Shown: in pieces, positions 47,035 through 58,074 of the stretch
How the letters are laid out: every line of letters begins with the position of its first letter
Position numbering within the stretch: the first letter of the stretch is position 1
DNA from: Mytilus edulis
Lineage: Eukaryota > Mollusca > Bivalvia > Mytilida > Mytilidae
Length of the DNA stretch: 64,000 nucleotides
Direction: 5' to 3'
Assembly: GCF_963676685.1 (NCBI RefSeq)
Contig: NC_092354.1
Coordinates: 23,158,193 to 23,222,192, forward strand
Program-made: the position numbers and the translations under genes
The notes under the pieces: generated by a model
What the model saw: the letters and a program-made list of their open reading frames with translations, nothing else
Databases searched by the model: none
What the model was told of the DNA's origin: nothing

Positions 47035-50000
47035 ATGTTTCTCCAAACTTGTGTTTTTGTGCCAATGAAGAAGGTAGGTTATGATGATGGTTCAACTTCA
47101 AATGTCTATCTAGGTTTAAAACCTGTATCCTATTTTCAGATGAACGACTGCCCAGTCTTAGAGGATATCATAAATTGTTTTACTTCGATTGATCAATTAT
47201 TGACGTTTGCTCACGCCTATGGAATGAATGATGACCCTTACGTAATTTCCAGATTAAACCATTTAAGGAGGCAAGCAAACCCATCGCATTTTCAGTGTTC
47301 AATATGCGACGAGGTGTCTAGTACACAAGTAAAGTACGAATTACACGCACTTGAGCACGATATAATAACGGAATTCAACATGGGCCTATTTGATTATCCA
47401 CATTCTAGTTCTAACCATATGGATACTAATTCAGGAAATTCCTTTACACGGAAAACGATAAAAAGAAGTCGGAATGAAAAAAACACCGATTGTTCATACT
47501 CAACAACAAGAAACACCGACACTGATGTGCCCATGTACAAAAAATCTCGTGTATCATCCCAAAATCAAGCAATCTCTACACATCAGTTTGGGGCGGGCAT
47601 TGAGAGTGAACCTGCATACACATTTAGCCAAATAAAAGAGCGAACATACGCTAAAACTGGAGCCATTGACAAGACTTTTCAGGCCAAATTTACCAGTCAA
47701 TTGCACGACAAGAAATTGTCAGACATAACAGAAGACCTACATGGTTTGTTCGACGATATCCTGGATACAGTACGTCAAGATTCAGATGCCAATAGTCTCG
47801 CTCGTGTGATCATAGAACACAACGGCTTGACTGATCCGATTGTAGTCTCTCTACGTGAACTGAACAAAATGGACTCATCAATAGTGATGGACGAAATAAG
47901 CAAGGTGTTACAAAGTAACGAAGAACTACCTGTTGACGACAGTTGTACGATTACAGTGGGTCGAATAGATATTCCATCGGGAGGCGGGCGACTCCGTATC
48001 ACCAAATTGACGGGGGAAAACAACAGTCTAATGAGAAAACGTTCTATTGTGAACATACCCAGTACGACTATGTGCATGCCGATGGCTATAGTCGTGTGTT
48101 TTCTGAAAACATGTCGACTAGTTTCCCCCGTAGAATGGCGTCTTCTTACAGAGGGAGACTCTAGTTCCATGCCAGATAAAGTTTTGAAGCACAAATGTCA
48201 CCCGCATTGGTATTATAAACACGTTGTAGAAAAGGGGAGGAAAGAATGTACTTTATTTTCTAGACGTCTTTGTGAATTGGTTGGAGTGAGTACAGAAAAA
48301 CCGTGTAATATCAATGAAATAGAGCTTTTTGAAAGACTGTTAAACATACAAATTCTTGTTATTTCAGCTAAATTAGGGAATAAATTCATTCGAGTCGGGG
48401 AAAACGATTCACTGCGCAAAAAAGTGTTTCTCTATCTGGTTGAACAAGATGATTTCCAACATTTTACAGCTATTGTTAGTCTCACGGGCTTCTTTTCCTG
48501 CAATTATTTCTGTAGTACATGCTTAAAACCGTACAACAATAGAGACCAGCATTCGTGTGAAACAACATGTACTGTCTGCTGCAGCTCGGACTGTATAAAC
48601 ACGTCCAGTATAATGTCTTGTCGTACATGCAACAGGATTTGCAGATCACTGGAATGCTTTCGAAAACACGTAGAGAAAAAACAAACACGAAAAGGAGGAT
48701 TATTACATTCGGAATGCGACAAACGATATCAATGTAAAATATGCAAAAAAATACTAGTTTGGGACGATCGTTCTCCCGCCATTCACCAATGTGGGGAATG
48801 GAAATGTCCTTGCTGCAACGAATATTACACGGGAGAACACCTGTGTTATCAGAGAAGAATTACCAAGGAACTTACCGATAATGTTATGATTTTTTTCGAC
48901 ACCGAAACGAAGCAGGATACATTATTACAGTGCGAAAACGGCTACCAACCTACAAATACAAGGTGTGAAAATTGTACGGGCAAAGGTAAAAAATGTGAAA
49001 AATGTAAACTGTGTCAGACATGTAGCAAATCTTGGTGTGGTTCTAGCGAACACACAGTAAACTTTATTTGTATGCAGACGGCTTGTGACCTCTGTAAAGA
49101 TAAGCCAATACTACACAATACTAAATGTTCGTATTGTGGTGTTCGTTGTCCGCTTTGTTCTCAACGTGATAAGAAAGTTTTCAAAGGCGGACCTTGTGCT
49201 AACACTTGTGGGTTTCGAATGAAACTGTTCAAAGGTAGTACCGCAACGGCCGAATTCTGCAGAACAGTATTTTCTGACCAATATAAAAATGGGATTGTCC
49301 TCAGTCACAACGGAAGTGGTTACGATAACTATTTTCTTCTTGAATGGTTACTCTCCAACTCCATCCGTCCAGAAATAATTTTCAACGGGAGTAAAATTAT
49401 GTACATGTTAGTGCAACGTGGATTGAACATCAAGGTGTTGGACTCCTTAAACTTTCTTCCAATGAAACTTTCGAAAATTCCTAAAGCGTTTGGATTGACG
49501 GAATTGAAAAAAGGCTATTTTCCCCATTTTTTCAACAGAGAGGAAAATCAAAATTACGTTGGTTCCTACCCTCCCACCAGGTATTATGGAGCCGATTACA
49601 TGAATACATCAGACAGAGAAAACTTTTTAACTTGGCACAAGTCACGCCAAAATGAAATTTTCGACTTTGCAAAAGAAATGGAGGCGTATTGTGTTAGTGA
49701 CACGACAATTTTGAGAGAAGGTCTATTGAAATTCAGAAATCTAATGTTACAAGTCACTGGAACAGAAACCGAGATCACCGATCCCGAAACCGGACATGTA
49801 AAAATAACGTATCCAGGCGGGGTAGATCCACTTGATTACGTTACAATAGCCAGTGTATGCATGGGAATATACAAATCGAAGTTTTTAACCGAGGACTATG
49901 ACATACAAGTAACTACTCTCACTGCAGACCATGTCGAATGGAAACGTATGAAACCTACAGAAGAGGGGTTCGACGTGTGGCATGATGGTAATTGGTATTC

Positions 50001-52189
50001 GTCCAATACCTATTTATCTGAAAACCCTCAACATAGATTCGGAAAAAGAAAATTCGTCAAGAGCCCCCTCGCACATGTACCTTCTGAGGGATATACCAGA
50101 AGATACAATCACAGTAAAATATCGATTGCTTGGTTGGAATGGGTCAAGAAACAGAACAAGATTCATATACAACACGCTCTGAATGGAGGTGAATTCAAGA
50201 TACCAGGGACGAATTATCACACCGATGGTTACTGTCGGGAGACCAATACAGTGTACGAATTTTTAGGGTGAGTTTGTGAATGAAGTTGTGCCTTAAAATA
50301 TTCTTAAAAATTTGGTCGCCGCCGCCGCCGCCCGCCCTCCGCACGCGCGCGTAATCAATTACGCGTATTCCATCATATGTTATAAGTTACGCGTTATTCA
50401 TGACGCGTTCTAAGTTACGCGTAGTGCAGAACGTATTCATTTACGGGTATAAATATTTCATGGTACCGAAAACGTGTGTTAATTTCATAAAAAGTTCGGT
50501 AAAATGTTTTGCTGTTGGTGTACCATATTGCATACTCATGTGTGTCATTGCATGCTCAAACGTTCATGGTATTGTTCAATTTTCTTTTTTTTTTACAGTT
50601 GCTGTTTTCATGGTTGTCGTGTATGCTACCCAAAAGATAGATCGGAAACGAAACATCCACTTACTAAACAATCCATGGAGGAGTTATATGTTGTCACAAA
50701 AAAGAGAGAGTCAACTATTCGAGATCTTGGATACAGATATCGTCATATATGGGACCATGAATTTAGACAAGATATTGACAAAAAAGACGATCTTAAAACG
50801 TTCATTGATAATTTGGATTTGGTGGAGAGAATTTCGGAGAGGGAAGCATTCATGGGCGGAAGATGCGACGGGACGAAAATGTACTGCAAAGCAGATATTG
50901 GAGAAAAGATTAAATATGTAGACTTTACATCCCTGTATCCATGGACTAATAAATATTCTCGATATCCTGTTGGTCATCCCGAAATCATAACGAACGATTT
51001 CAAAGACATACATAATTACTTTGGACTGTGTAAATTGAAAATACTGCCACCAAGAGGACTTTACCACCCTGTATTACCATATCGATGCAACAAGAAACTC
51101 ACTTTTCCTCTCTGCAGGACTTGTGTAGAAGCGGAAAACAGAAGTACATGCACGTGTTCAGAGGAAGCGCGAGCATTCATCGGTACTTATGCTACACCCG
51201 AGGTGTTTTTAGCCGTTAAAAAAGGATATAAAATTATAAAGATTTATGAGATATGGCATTTCCCTGAAACTACAAAATATGACAAAGAAACGAAATCCGG
51301 GGGTCTGTTTTCAGACTATGTGCAATTGTTTCTCAAGATAAAACAGGAGAGTTCCGGATTTCCAAAAGATTGCAAAACAGAATTAGAAAAGCAAGAATAC
51401 ATTCGACTCTATAGAGAAAACGAAGGCATACATCTTGACTATGATAACATCAAAGAAAACCCCGGTTTGAGAAGTTTGGCGAAGTTATGTCTTAACAGTT
51501 TTTGGGGAAAATTTGGCCAGAGACTGATCCTAAAGAGGCATTCATACTTCCACGAAACGGAATGTGACAAATTCTTTCAGGTGTTGTCAGATCCGACGAA
51601 AATGGTAGAAAACTTTCACATAGTTTCGAACGATACCATACAATTAGAATGGTCACAAAACTCACTATTTCCACCTGTGGATGTAAAAACGAACATTTTC
51701 ATTGCAATATTCACCACAATGTGGGCACGGTTAAAACTGTACTCGGTGTTAGACTTAGTCGGTAGTGAATGTTTATATTACGATACCGACAGCTGTGTGT
51801 ATTTGTCTCGTAAAGACACAAAAGAGCCAACACTTGGAAATTACCTTGGCGAACTGACGTCCGAAATATCACCAGAGGAAGGTCACATTGTGGAATTTGT
51901 ATGTGGAGGCCCTAAGAACTATGCATACAGAACTTTAAGTACAGAAACATGCAAGGTGAAAGGTTTTACTCTGAATTTTACGAATTCAAACATAGTGAAT
52001 TTCGATGCTATTAAAAGCATGATTTCTCGTGATAGGAGTGTGCATAAAACACTGACTAACCCAAGCAAAATCACCCGCCTTGCAACGCACAGAAAAATAT
52101 ATAGTCGAGAGGAAAACAAAAAGTACTGTATCACATACAATAAACGAGTTTTACTAGACAATTACGACACCATTCCTTACGGATATTGA
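47035..52189 (+). CDS. polB: Protein-primed family B DNA polymerase (pPolB), one intron
   Basis: Replicates the element by protein-primed synthesis, known for Polintons. Exon 1 is 47035-50267 and exon 2 is 50599-52189, joined in phase 2 (GG|T) across a GTGAGT ... TTTTACAG intron of 331 bp. The total is 1607 residues, long for the family. Residues about 85-110 form a C2H2-like finger and about 490-620 is Cys/His-rich. The 3'-5' exonuclease motifs are FFDTET (about 622), SHNGSGYDNYFL (about 765) and EAYCVSDTTIL (about 888). Palm motifs are DFTSLYP (about 1186), KLCLNSFWGKFG (about 1373) and YYDTDS (about 1471). All catalytic residues are present. The ATG follows directly on a CAG, so an upstream exon is possible. 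Its AATAAA (52255) overlaps the convergent minus-strand transcript. Confidence 0.95.
50268..50598 (+). other. Spliceosomal intron in polB with GC-rich, ACGCGT-rich core
   Basis: GTGAGT donor and polypyrimidine-AG acceptor. Skipping the intron keeps YEFLG joined to CFHGC, a conserved junction in these polymerases. Inside lies a CGCCGCCGCCGCCG run followed by four to five ACGCG/CGCGT words within about 100 bp. Confidence 0.85.
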
Positions 52190-52261
52190 TTAAAGAGAGA
52201 CATTTTTGTTTTACCACAATTTATTGAGAAATGTAGATAGTGTTTGTCAAAACAAATAAAT

Positions 52262-52894
52262 TCAATATTTTAACCAGTGTTTCTTTTCGTTCGTATTTCG
52301 CATGCCGGGTACAACGTCACGCCTTCCTCCTCTTCTCTTAACGAACAGTCCACCTGATTGTTTGAATTGACACTTTCTTTTTCCTGTTATTAACCTTTTA
52401 GGTACATGTAGTTTTTCTAAAATGTCTTTGAACGTTTTGTCACCAATTGGCGTGTTTTCCCCAGGACACACAGAATGGCGAATGAGATCAATAATGTGTG
52501 ACCCCTTAATGCATTCTCCATTAACGACCAATTCACCTTGCCCGTTATGACTCAGCTCGTTTTGATCTTGAGCCACAATGAACTTGTAAAGTTCCACAGC
52601 ACGTTTGTTCATCCTTTTAGGTATAGAATGTACTATCATTGACAGCAACGTACTATCGTTTTTTTCCCCTTCGTTGGTATCTTGATCCATTTTTTTCCCA
52701 TCTGTGTCTTTCTTGTTCGTTAGGGATGTCTGTTTCCTTAAACGATCATAGCGTTCCTTTGATATCAGCATGAGTTCCTGGGCCATTACTGTTCGTTCAC
52801 CAGGGGCAAAATTGGTTTGATCAAGAGTGCTATCAGAATCGGATGTCTCACCAAAATATTCCTTTTTCGCCTGTGTGCAATCGATCGGGAACAC
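52262..52894 (-). CDS. Conserved Polinton protein of unknown function
   Basis: The frame ends at 52262. The first ATG in it is at 52789 (VMAQELMLISKERYDRL), but the frame stays open upstream to about 53005 with no ATG, overlapping the 88-residue gene in another register. The real start may be spliced (a TATTTACAG acceptor-like site lies near 52968). The body reads LLSMIVHSIPKRMNKRA, then GELVVNGECIKGSHIIDLI, a pattern I associate with a conserved uncharacterised Polinton protein, and ends with QSGGLFVKRRGGRRD, a possible protease site before a basic tail. Probably a virion-associated protein. Confidence 0.6.
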   Translation of the reverse strand: MFPIDCTQAKKEYFGETSDSDSTLDQTNFAPGERTVMAQELMLISKERYDRLRKQTSLTNKKDTDGKKMDQDTNEGEKNDSTLLSMIVHSIPKRMNKRAVELYKFIVAQDQNELSHNGQGELVVNGECIKGSHIIDLIRHSVCPGENTPIGDKTFKDILEKLHVPKRLITGKRKCQFKQSGGLFVKRRGGRRDVVPGMRNTNEKKHWLKY

Positions 52895-53052
52895 AGGGCA
52901 CGAATGTTCAACTGGTAAGGTCGGAGTTTTCTTATATGATGAGGACTCATATGCAAAACACCTCTGTAAATATTCAATGCTATTTCCGATAAAATATCGA
53001 TTTGCTCATTCGTTGCAGACTGAATCAACACTACGTTGTCGGGATTCGGCAT
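52789..53052 (-). CDS. Small conserved basic Polinton protein (88 aa)
   Basis: ATG at 53052, stop near 52786. The frame starts MPNPDNVVLIQSATNEQIDI and continues SEIALNIYRGV and a basic region (RSIAHRRKRNILV) before a hydrophobic tail (ILIALLIKPILPLV). The layout of a LSEIA-type helix, a KKxR-type basic run and a hydrophobic end recurs in small proteins of Polintons and adintoviruses, from memory. It may be a capsid-associated or membrane-active small protein. It overlaps the next gene out of frame. Confidence 0.6.
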
Positions 53053-53145
53053 GATACAAAAAAATAAGAAATGTACTGTATGATCTGATTCTGAGTGACA
53101 TTTTCTAACGTAATGATGTCATGTGGTAGTGTTCTCTACTTTTAT

Positions 53146-53814
53146 TCACTTTGGTGTATACACTACTGTGACGTCATCAGATGGGAAGATCGACGTTCGT
53201 AACCGATACCTTTTATCCGTATACGGTGATAAGTCACATATGAGATATCCACCAATTGAAACAGAGCTAATAGCTTTTTCGTACGCCTCTTTGAAATAAT
53301 TCACTTCACCTGGAAAAGCCTGACTTGCAAAGGCAAGGAGTTGTTTTTTATCCCTGTTATTAGCCATCAGGACGAATATATGAATATTTAAACTTATGGA
53401 TCTAAAATGTGTTCCTTTTTCAAACAGGTTTTGTGTGATGTAAATCACAGAACAGTTTCGATGGTGCGATAGAACCGTAACCAGATGTAAAGCGTCGTCG
53501 CTTTTGCTTATTAATCTCATCATGTCATCAAGAACAATGACCGTGTGCTTCTCAGGGTTTGTCCATTCAATGAGATCACTTCGAGATGGTAACCCCTCGT
53601 GCAAGTCGAAATTGGGTATTGTATTTTCAGCTTGTTCTAAAGTAGGTGGAAACTCAGTATAACAATAGACGATTCTCACCGGAGGTATCTTGAACATGGT
53701 TGATGAATGTTTTAGTAGTTTCATAACAAAAGTTGTTTTCCCACTTTGCGTTGCACCCGATACCATACAAGTGCATGGACTTTGGAAAGGTAGAAGCGTT
53801 GTCGACGTTTCCAT
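53146..53814 (-). CDS. FtsK/HerA-type genome-packaging ATPase
   Basis: 222 residues, full length for the family. Walker A is GATQSGKT at residues 20-27; Walker B is VIVLDD at about 92-97; a TQN sensor-like motif is at 127-129. In Polintons and related viruses this ATPase is thought to drive DNA into the capsid. It sits between the 88-residue gene and the protease in the late cluster. No break. Confidence 0.93.
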   Translation of the reverse strand: METSTTLLPFQSPCTCMVSGATQSGKTTFVMKLLKHSSTMFKIPPVRIVYCYTEFPPTLEQAENTIPNFDLHEGLPSRSDLIEWTNPEKHTVIVLDDMMRLISKSDDALHLVTVLSHHRNCSVIYITQNLFEKGTHFRSISLNIHIFVLMANNRDKKQLLAFASQAFPGEVNYFKEAYEKAISSVSIGGYLICDLSPYTDKRYRLRTSIFPSDDVTVVYTPK

Positions 53815-53893
53815 GACGGTGTCTAAAGTATGTGTGCGAGGATAGGTTTGAGGAGAGACAATTAAATACTGTGAAAAATGACTCTATATTTTA

Positions 53894-54364
53894 TTAACAA
53901 AAACTAAAATACGTATTAACAAAATTAAGAACAATACGGTCGTTAACATCATCATCTGAATGAAAAAAACATGCAATATCTTCTAATGAATAATTTAAAC
54001 ATACAATCAACATTAAAAAAGTTAAAACAAACAAACCACAGTGAGAAGAGTTCTTCGACTGCACTTGAACATTAAAACATTCGTACTTTCTCACGTTAGA
54101 GTTCAAAAAGAGATTTAATTCTTCACCATAATATTCTGGCGGGTTCCCGAAACTATCAAAAAACATCCCTTCAGATTTGTTCTTGAACACGATGCCTAAC
54201 CAATGTTCTCCTGGTCGATCGGCGCTGTCGCTGTTAACGATATAGGCACTAGGGTACTGTGTCATATCATCCGTTGGTAAGCTGTTTCTAGCATACACTC
54301 CTTTCACTAAATTTTGTAAACACGGATTTGATCTGATGGCACATTCTAACTCGTATCCATTCAT
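53894..54364 (-). CDS. Adenain/Ulp1-type maturation cysteine protease
   Basis: 156 residues. The catalytic set is complete: His54 in GEHWLGIVF, Asp70 in MFFDSFG, Gln102 and Cys109 in QSKNSSHCGLF. It presumably cleaves capsid and core precursors; QSGG motifs in two neighbouring proteins are candidate sites. Its ATG overlaps the stop of the major capsid gene by four bases, so the late genes are tightly packed. Confidence 0.93.
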   Translation of the reverse strand: MNGYELECAIRSNPCLQNLVKGVYARNSLPTDDMTQYPSAYIVNSDSADRPGEHWLGIVFKNKSEGMFFDSFGNPPEYYGEELNLFLNSNVRKYECFNVQVQSKNSSHCGLFVLTFLMLIVCLNYSLEDIACFFHSDDDVNDRIVLNFVNTYFSFC

Positions 54365-55678
54365 GATTGCACGTAACGAACGTTACGTGATTTGTCTATT
54401 TCCAGAAACGAACCAAATACTCCGAAGGCAATACAGGTAACGGCTGTAGGAAGTGCAGTACTGAATTTCATTTCAAGTCTCACATTTCTATGTTTAACCA
54501 AGTTTATATAGTCATCTCCCAATCCGCTTGGGTCCAATTGGAAAGCATATAAGGTGTAACCCTTACCAAAATCTTCTCTGGAAATGGTAAGTCCGGCATC
54601 TTTATTTAACTTTTCACAGGCTTCAAATAAATTAGTGTATGCCACTGCATATTGTCGATTATCTCCAAAGTCCAGTTTTAAGGGTCTTGACGGAACGCTC
54701 TCTCCATTGACATATAGACCTACGTCAGTGGCGTTGTAGTGATTAGTGATTAAAAAAGAACGGATTTGTCCCATAAGAACCGTTACCGCTATCTTGTGAT
54801 ATTAAACCAACCACCAGAGTACTAGGGCGAATGGTAAATAGATTGTCCCAAATGAACTCACTTGAGGATTTGTTCCTTTTGACTTCAGTACGTTGGAAAT
54901 AGTAGCGTACAGGTTTTATTTCGATCTGTTTCATATGATTAACGAGGATACCAGGATCGACTTTAATTTTACAGGCCTTGTAAACACAGTCTAATAGCTC
55001 TAACTTGTAGGCAGCACCATCTTCACCTGATATGACAAAAAACGGATTGGTAGTACGATACAACTTAATCGAGAGGTCAACACCTTCAATTAAATGATGG
55101 TCTAATGAAAATATATCTTCAAAAAGCGGTCCTTCCATTTCGAATTCTCTGCTTGCCTTGATAAAATCTCGACGAAGGACTAGACCTGTGTTTGCTCCTG
55201 ATTTCCCATCTGTAGAAGCTAAATTGCCGATATCTTTCATAAAAAGCTGTGACTGGAGTTGTGATTTCTGCTCGTCTGAACCACTGTTCAAAATCGTCTT
55301 AAGGTAAGCTTTCCAAGGGTAGTTTGAAGTGCTTACGGAGACAAGTTTATTGTTCATATACACATCGATTTGTGACCACATGGCTTGGAGTGGTAAATTA
55401 ACAATACTTGTCGTATCCGTGTCATCAAAGGCACTACCATCACCTTTGACGATCTTTGCACGAACGTACAGTCTACTCCGTCTCAAATCCATGTATTCAG
55501 GACCTTGTCCAGAAATGAAAAATTCAACTGTAGAAGCATCTGATGATGTAAAGTTAGAAAGCGGTCTTGTTTCTGAATAAAAAATCCTGTCGATCGCTAC
55601 TTGATTTTTAGGTTCATCGAATAAATCTAGCTCCATTGGTATGTTAATGTCTGTGTTTTCATCGTTCAAATAAGCCAT
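54361..55678 (-). CDS. Double jelly-roll major capsid protein, frameshifted
   Basis: Two overlapping frames make up one capsid gene: the N-terminal 311 residues (55678-54743, starting MAYLNDENTDINIPMEL) and a C-terminal ~130 residues (to 54361, with GLYVNGESVPSRPLKLDF and NVRLEMKFSTALP). They are separated by a tandem copy of a 7-bp unit at 54738-54751 (AGTGATT twice on the plus strand). Without the extra 7 bp the total is 1311 nt, a 436-residue frame, typical for Polinton capsids. The break truncates the second jelly roll, so this copy cannot make a normal capsid as assembled. Confidence 0.9.
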
Positions 55679-56148
55679 TATTTTGTCTTTACTCTATCGA
55701 AAATGGATGGGGTTGTGTCGAAATCTAATCTGCGAACTCTGTTTTGTTTTCTCCTCTTCCCGAGAGTTTTTTTTTTCTTAGAGCTTTTCTGTGCTCTTAC
55801 TCCTTTTGAGTTGACGATTGAAATGCTTTGTTTTTTTGAGTTTTTTCCTTTTATACCCTTGGACATTGAACTTGACTTTTTCCTTCCAATGTACGGAGTT
55901 TTGTCTTGCTTTTGGTGTTTTAGTTCCGATTCTGCGCGGTCCTCAATTGCAACAGTTGAAGCCACCAGTTCTACTTTAGGTTCGTTTGTCGGTAATTTAT
56001 TTTTCGGAAAAACAAACCGACGTTTCCTACTGTAACGTTTCGATAAACCGCCTCCTGACTGATTGTTTACACGCTTCTTTCGATTACTCGCTTTTTTTAT
56101 TGATTCTTCCCAAGCTAGTACATCGCTTACGTATGGTGAATTGAACAT
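55678..56148 (-). CDS. Highly basic core-like protein
   Basis: 156 residues, Lys/Arg-rich throughout (SKRYSRKRRFVFPKNK, SSKKKKTLGKRRKQNR). An NNQSGGGLSKR segment at about 28-38 looks like a GG-type protease site. The stop overlaps the start of the capsid gene. By position and charge it may be a DNA-condensing core protein comparable to adenovirus core proteins. The role is inferred, not from a recognised domain. Confidence 0.7.
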   Translation of the reverse strand: MFNSPYVSDVLAWEESIKKASNRKKRVNNQSGGGLSKRYSRKRRFVFPKNKLPTNEPKVELVASTVAIEDRAESELKHQKQDKTPYIGRKKSSSMSKGIKGKNSKKQSISIVNSKGVRAQKSSKKKKTLGKRRKQNRVRRLDFDTTPSIFDRVKTK

Positions 56149-56612
56149 TACTGCAGAAACGGATACTTTTTTAAATGAAGTGTCACGCAGCAGTTCTTGT
56201 TGATGAATGAGCTCGGTTGTCCAATTTCATCAGTTATATAGATATGGATTTGGTTCAGTCGCCCTAGACGTACAGGGACAAAATAGGGGACGCCAAATAT
56301 TAAGTTTGTTTTATAGTGTTTCTGTTTGTTTACAGTATATTGCTCCGTTGTTTCTTTCTTTATGTAAACTTTTCGAAGAAGGGGTTTCTCTGAGGACCCC
56401 ACAAAACTCTCTTCACAGATGTTTGAATAAACGTAGATATCCTCTATGTGCTTCGAAGTATCTTTATACGTGATACTTATTTCTGTCAACCCCACCATCC
56501 AATATCCTGTTAGATCTATTTGTCTATCCAGTTGTATTGTAAAGTTACATGCTGTGTTGTTTTCAAAAAGAAGATTTCCATCTGTTGATTTAAGAACCAT
56601 GCGTATACTCAT
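56148..56612 (-). CDS. Minor capsid (penton, single jelly-roll) protein
   Basis: 154 residues. The N-terminal strand pattern NNTACNFTIQLDRQIDLTG followed by WMVGLTEISI is characteristic of the Polinton penton protein (expected 'NT...F...L...I.L.G.W.VgL.ei'). It would close the capsid vertices. It is adjacent to the core-like and capsid genes, in frame and unbroken. Confidence 0.85.
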   Translation of the reverse strand: MSIRMVLKSTDGNLLFENNTACNFTIQLDRQIDLTGYWMVGLTEISITYKDTSKHIEDIYVYSNICEESFVGSSEKPLLRKVYIKKETTEQYTVNKQKHYKTNLIFGVPYFVPVRLGRLNQIHIYITDEIGQPSSFINKNCCVTLHLKKYPFLQ

Positions 56613-56651
56613 CTTGGCACCGAATGAAGAAAAACAAAGATTTGAAACTAC

Positions 56652-57817
56652 TTATTCGTTTTGAATATCAGACATCGGTAACCAAGCGTCAAATTTTTTG
56701 GGGTAGCCAAGCCAACGTACCAAAGCTTGATTAATCCCATTCTGTTTCCGCTTTCTTAATATTTTTTCGATTTTCCATATCGTGTTTTTCTCGTCTTTTC
56801 TAACCTTCTGAAGTTCTGGATGATGGAAGGAACCAAGTATGTTTTCAGTTAACAAATCTTTGAGTAAGTAAGTGGGCAAACGATCTCGGTAATATCGACG
56901 TCGAATTTTAAAGAGCTCTTCTGTCCATTTCTGTTGATACCCTCTCTGAAACGGATGACGTTTAAATGTAATCCTGACCAGATCATTAACTCTGTATTTA
57001 AAGCTGTTGTCTGGTTTCTTTTTTCCCTTTGATGACATTGTTTGCTCATCTTTAGTTCTCTTCTTTTCATTTTTTTTTTGCTAGGGTTTCGGGCAAAATA
57101 TGCACTCAGTCGAACTTCATCTGCGTTTTGTTTGTTCACTTCGGACGGGGTATATCCACCTAGTGAACGATGCGGTCTTTTATTATAACTCGCCACCATA
57201 TCCTGTATAACGTCAATGTATTTATACGTTTGTTTGTGTCTGAAATATGTGTACATGATTGTTTTAATACTTCTGATACTTCGCTCCACAACAGCTGACT
57301 TGGTTTCATTTTGAGAATAGTATGTGTTTATCCCTTCTTTTGAAAGATAACCGCGTACATACTTATTGACAAACTCTTTACCTAAATCAGAACGGATAGA
57401 GGTTGGTCTTCGGCTTCCAGATAGAATTTTTTTTAAAGCTTTCAGCACACTTTTATGTGTTTTATCTTTCAGGCTTTCTATCCACAAATGTTTTGAGAAG
57501 ACGTCAATAACAAACAACAAATACTTCACACCTAAATTTTCACTCTGAAAGCTATCAAATTGAGCCAAATCTATTTCCCATAAACTGTCTATCGTGTTGA
57601 CAACATATCTACTTCTTCTGAACTTACGCACTGTATTTCTGGATAAACTGTACGAGTCCTGATCCTGTAACCATTGCCTTATTTTATGTCTTCCTATTTT
57701 AAATTTTCCATCTTTTTTTACTATGCGATACAGTTTATCAGGACCTGTAAATGATGCCGGATGTTTTAGATCATACCATATTTTGTGTAAGTAGTCCTCA
57801 TAGTTTAATGAACTCAT
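56652..57817 (-). CDS. Retroviral-type integrase with C-terminal chromodomain, frameshifted
   Basis: Start at 57817 (MSSLNYEDYLHKIW) is preferred to the upstream in-frame Met at 57859. Catalytic triad: Asp in WEIDLAQF, Asp in IRSDLGKEF and Glu in SAVVERSIRS, spaced DD33E. After FARNPSKKK the frame changes at a 10-A run (57070-57079). The downstream frame holds an SH3-like region (YRVNDLVRITF) and a chromodomain (TIWKIEKILRKR, LVRWLGYPKKFDAWLP) that ends at 56652. Adding one A, or losing two, would keep one frame of about 388 residues. It integrates the element; the chromodomain may steer it to chromatin. Confidence 0.92.
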
Positions 57818-58074
57818 TCTGACTAAAGATATTTTAAAGTAAGTTGGATATTTAAACACATTTGTTCTTCAAATGTTAATTGATTGCGGATTGTGTGTGT
57901 GTGTGAGTCATTTTTCGTTTTTTAGCCATTATTGAGAATTACTTCCAATGCGGCATTATGATATTTACTGCTATATGCATGAAAAAAATTCAGAATGATT
58001 TTGATTTCTTGTGTTTATACACAGTAAAACAAAAAACAAAAACAAAAAAATAAAATATAAATAATTGCTGTTGT

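Noticed and set aside
47775-48194. 139-codon ORF antisense to the polymerase gene
   Set aside because: Shadow of the conserved polB coding strand; no independent motif or splice context.
54361-54774. Separate 137-residue capsid gene
   Set aside because: It is the C-terminal part of the double jelly-roll capsid protein, separated only by the 7-bp duplication; programmed frameshifting is unlikely because the tandem copy explains the shift.
56652-57038. Stand-alone chromodomain gene
   Set aside because: It is the usual C-terminus of Polinton integrases, displaced by the frame change at the A-run.
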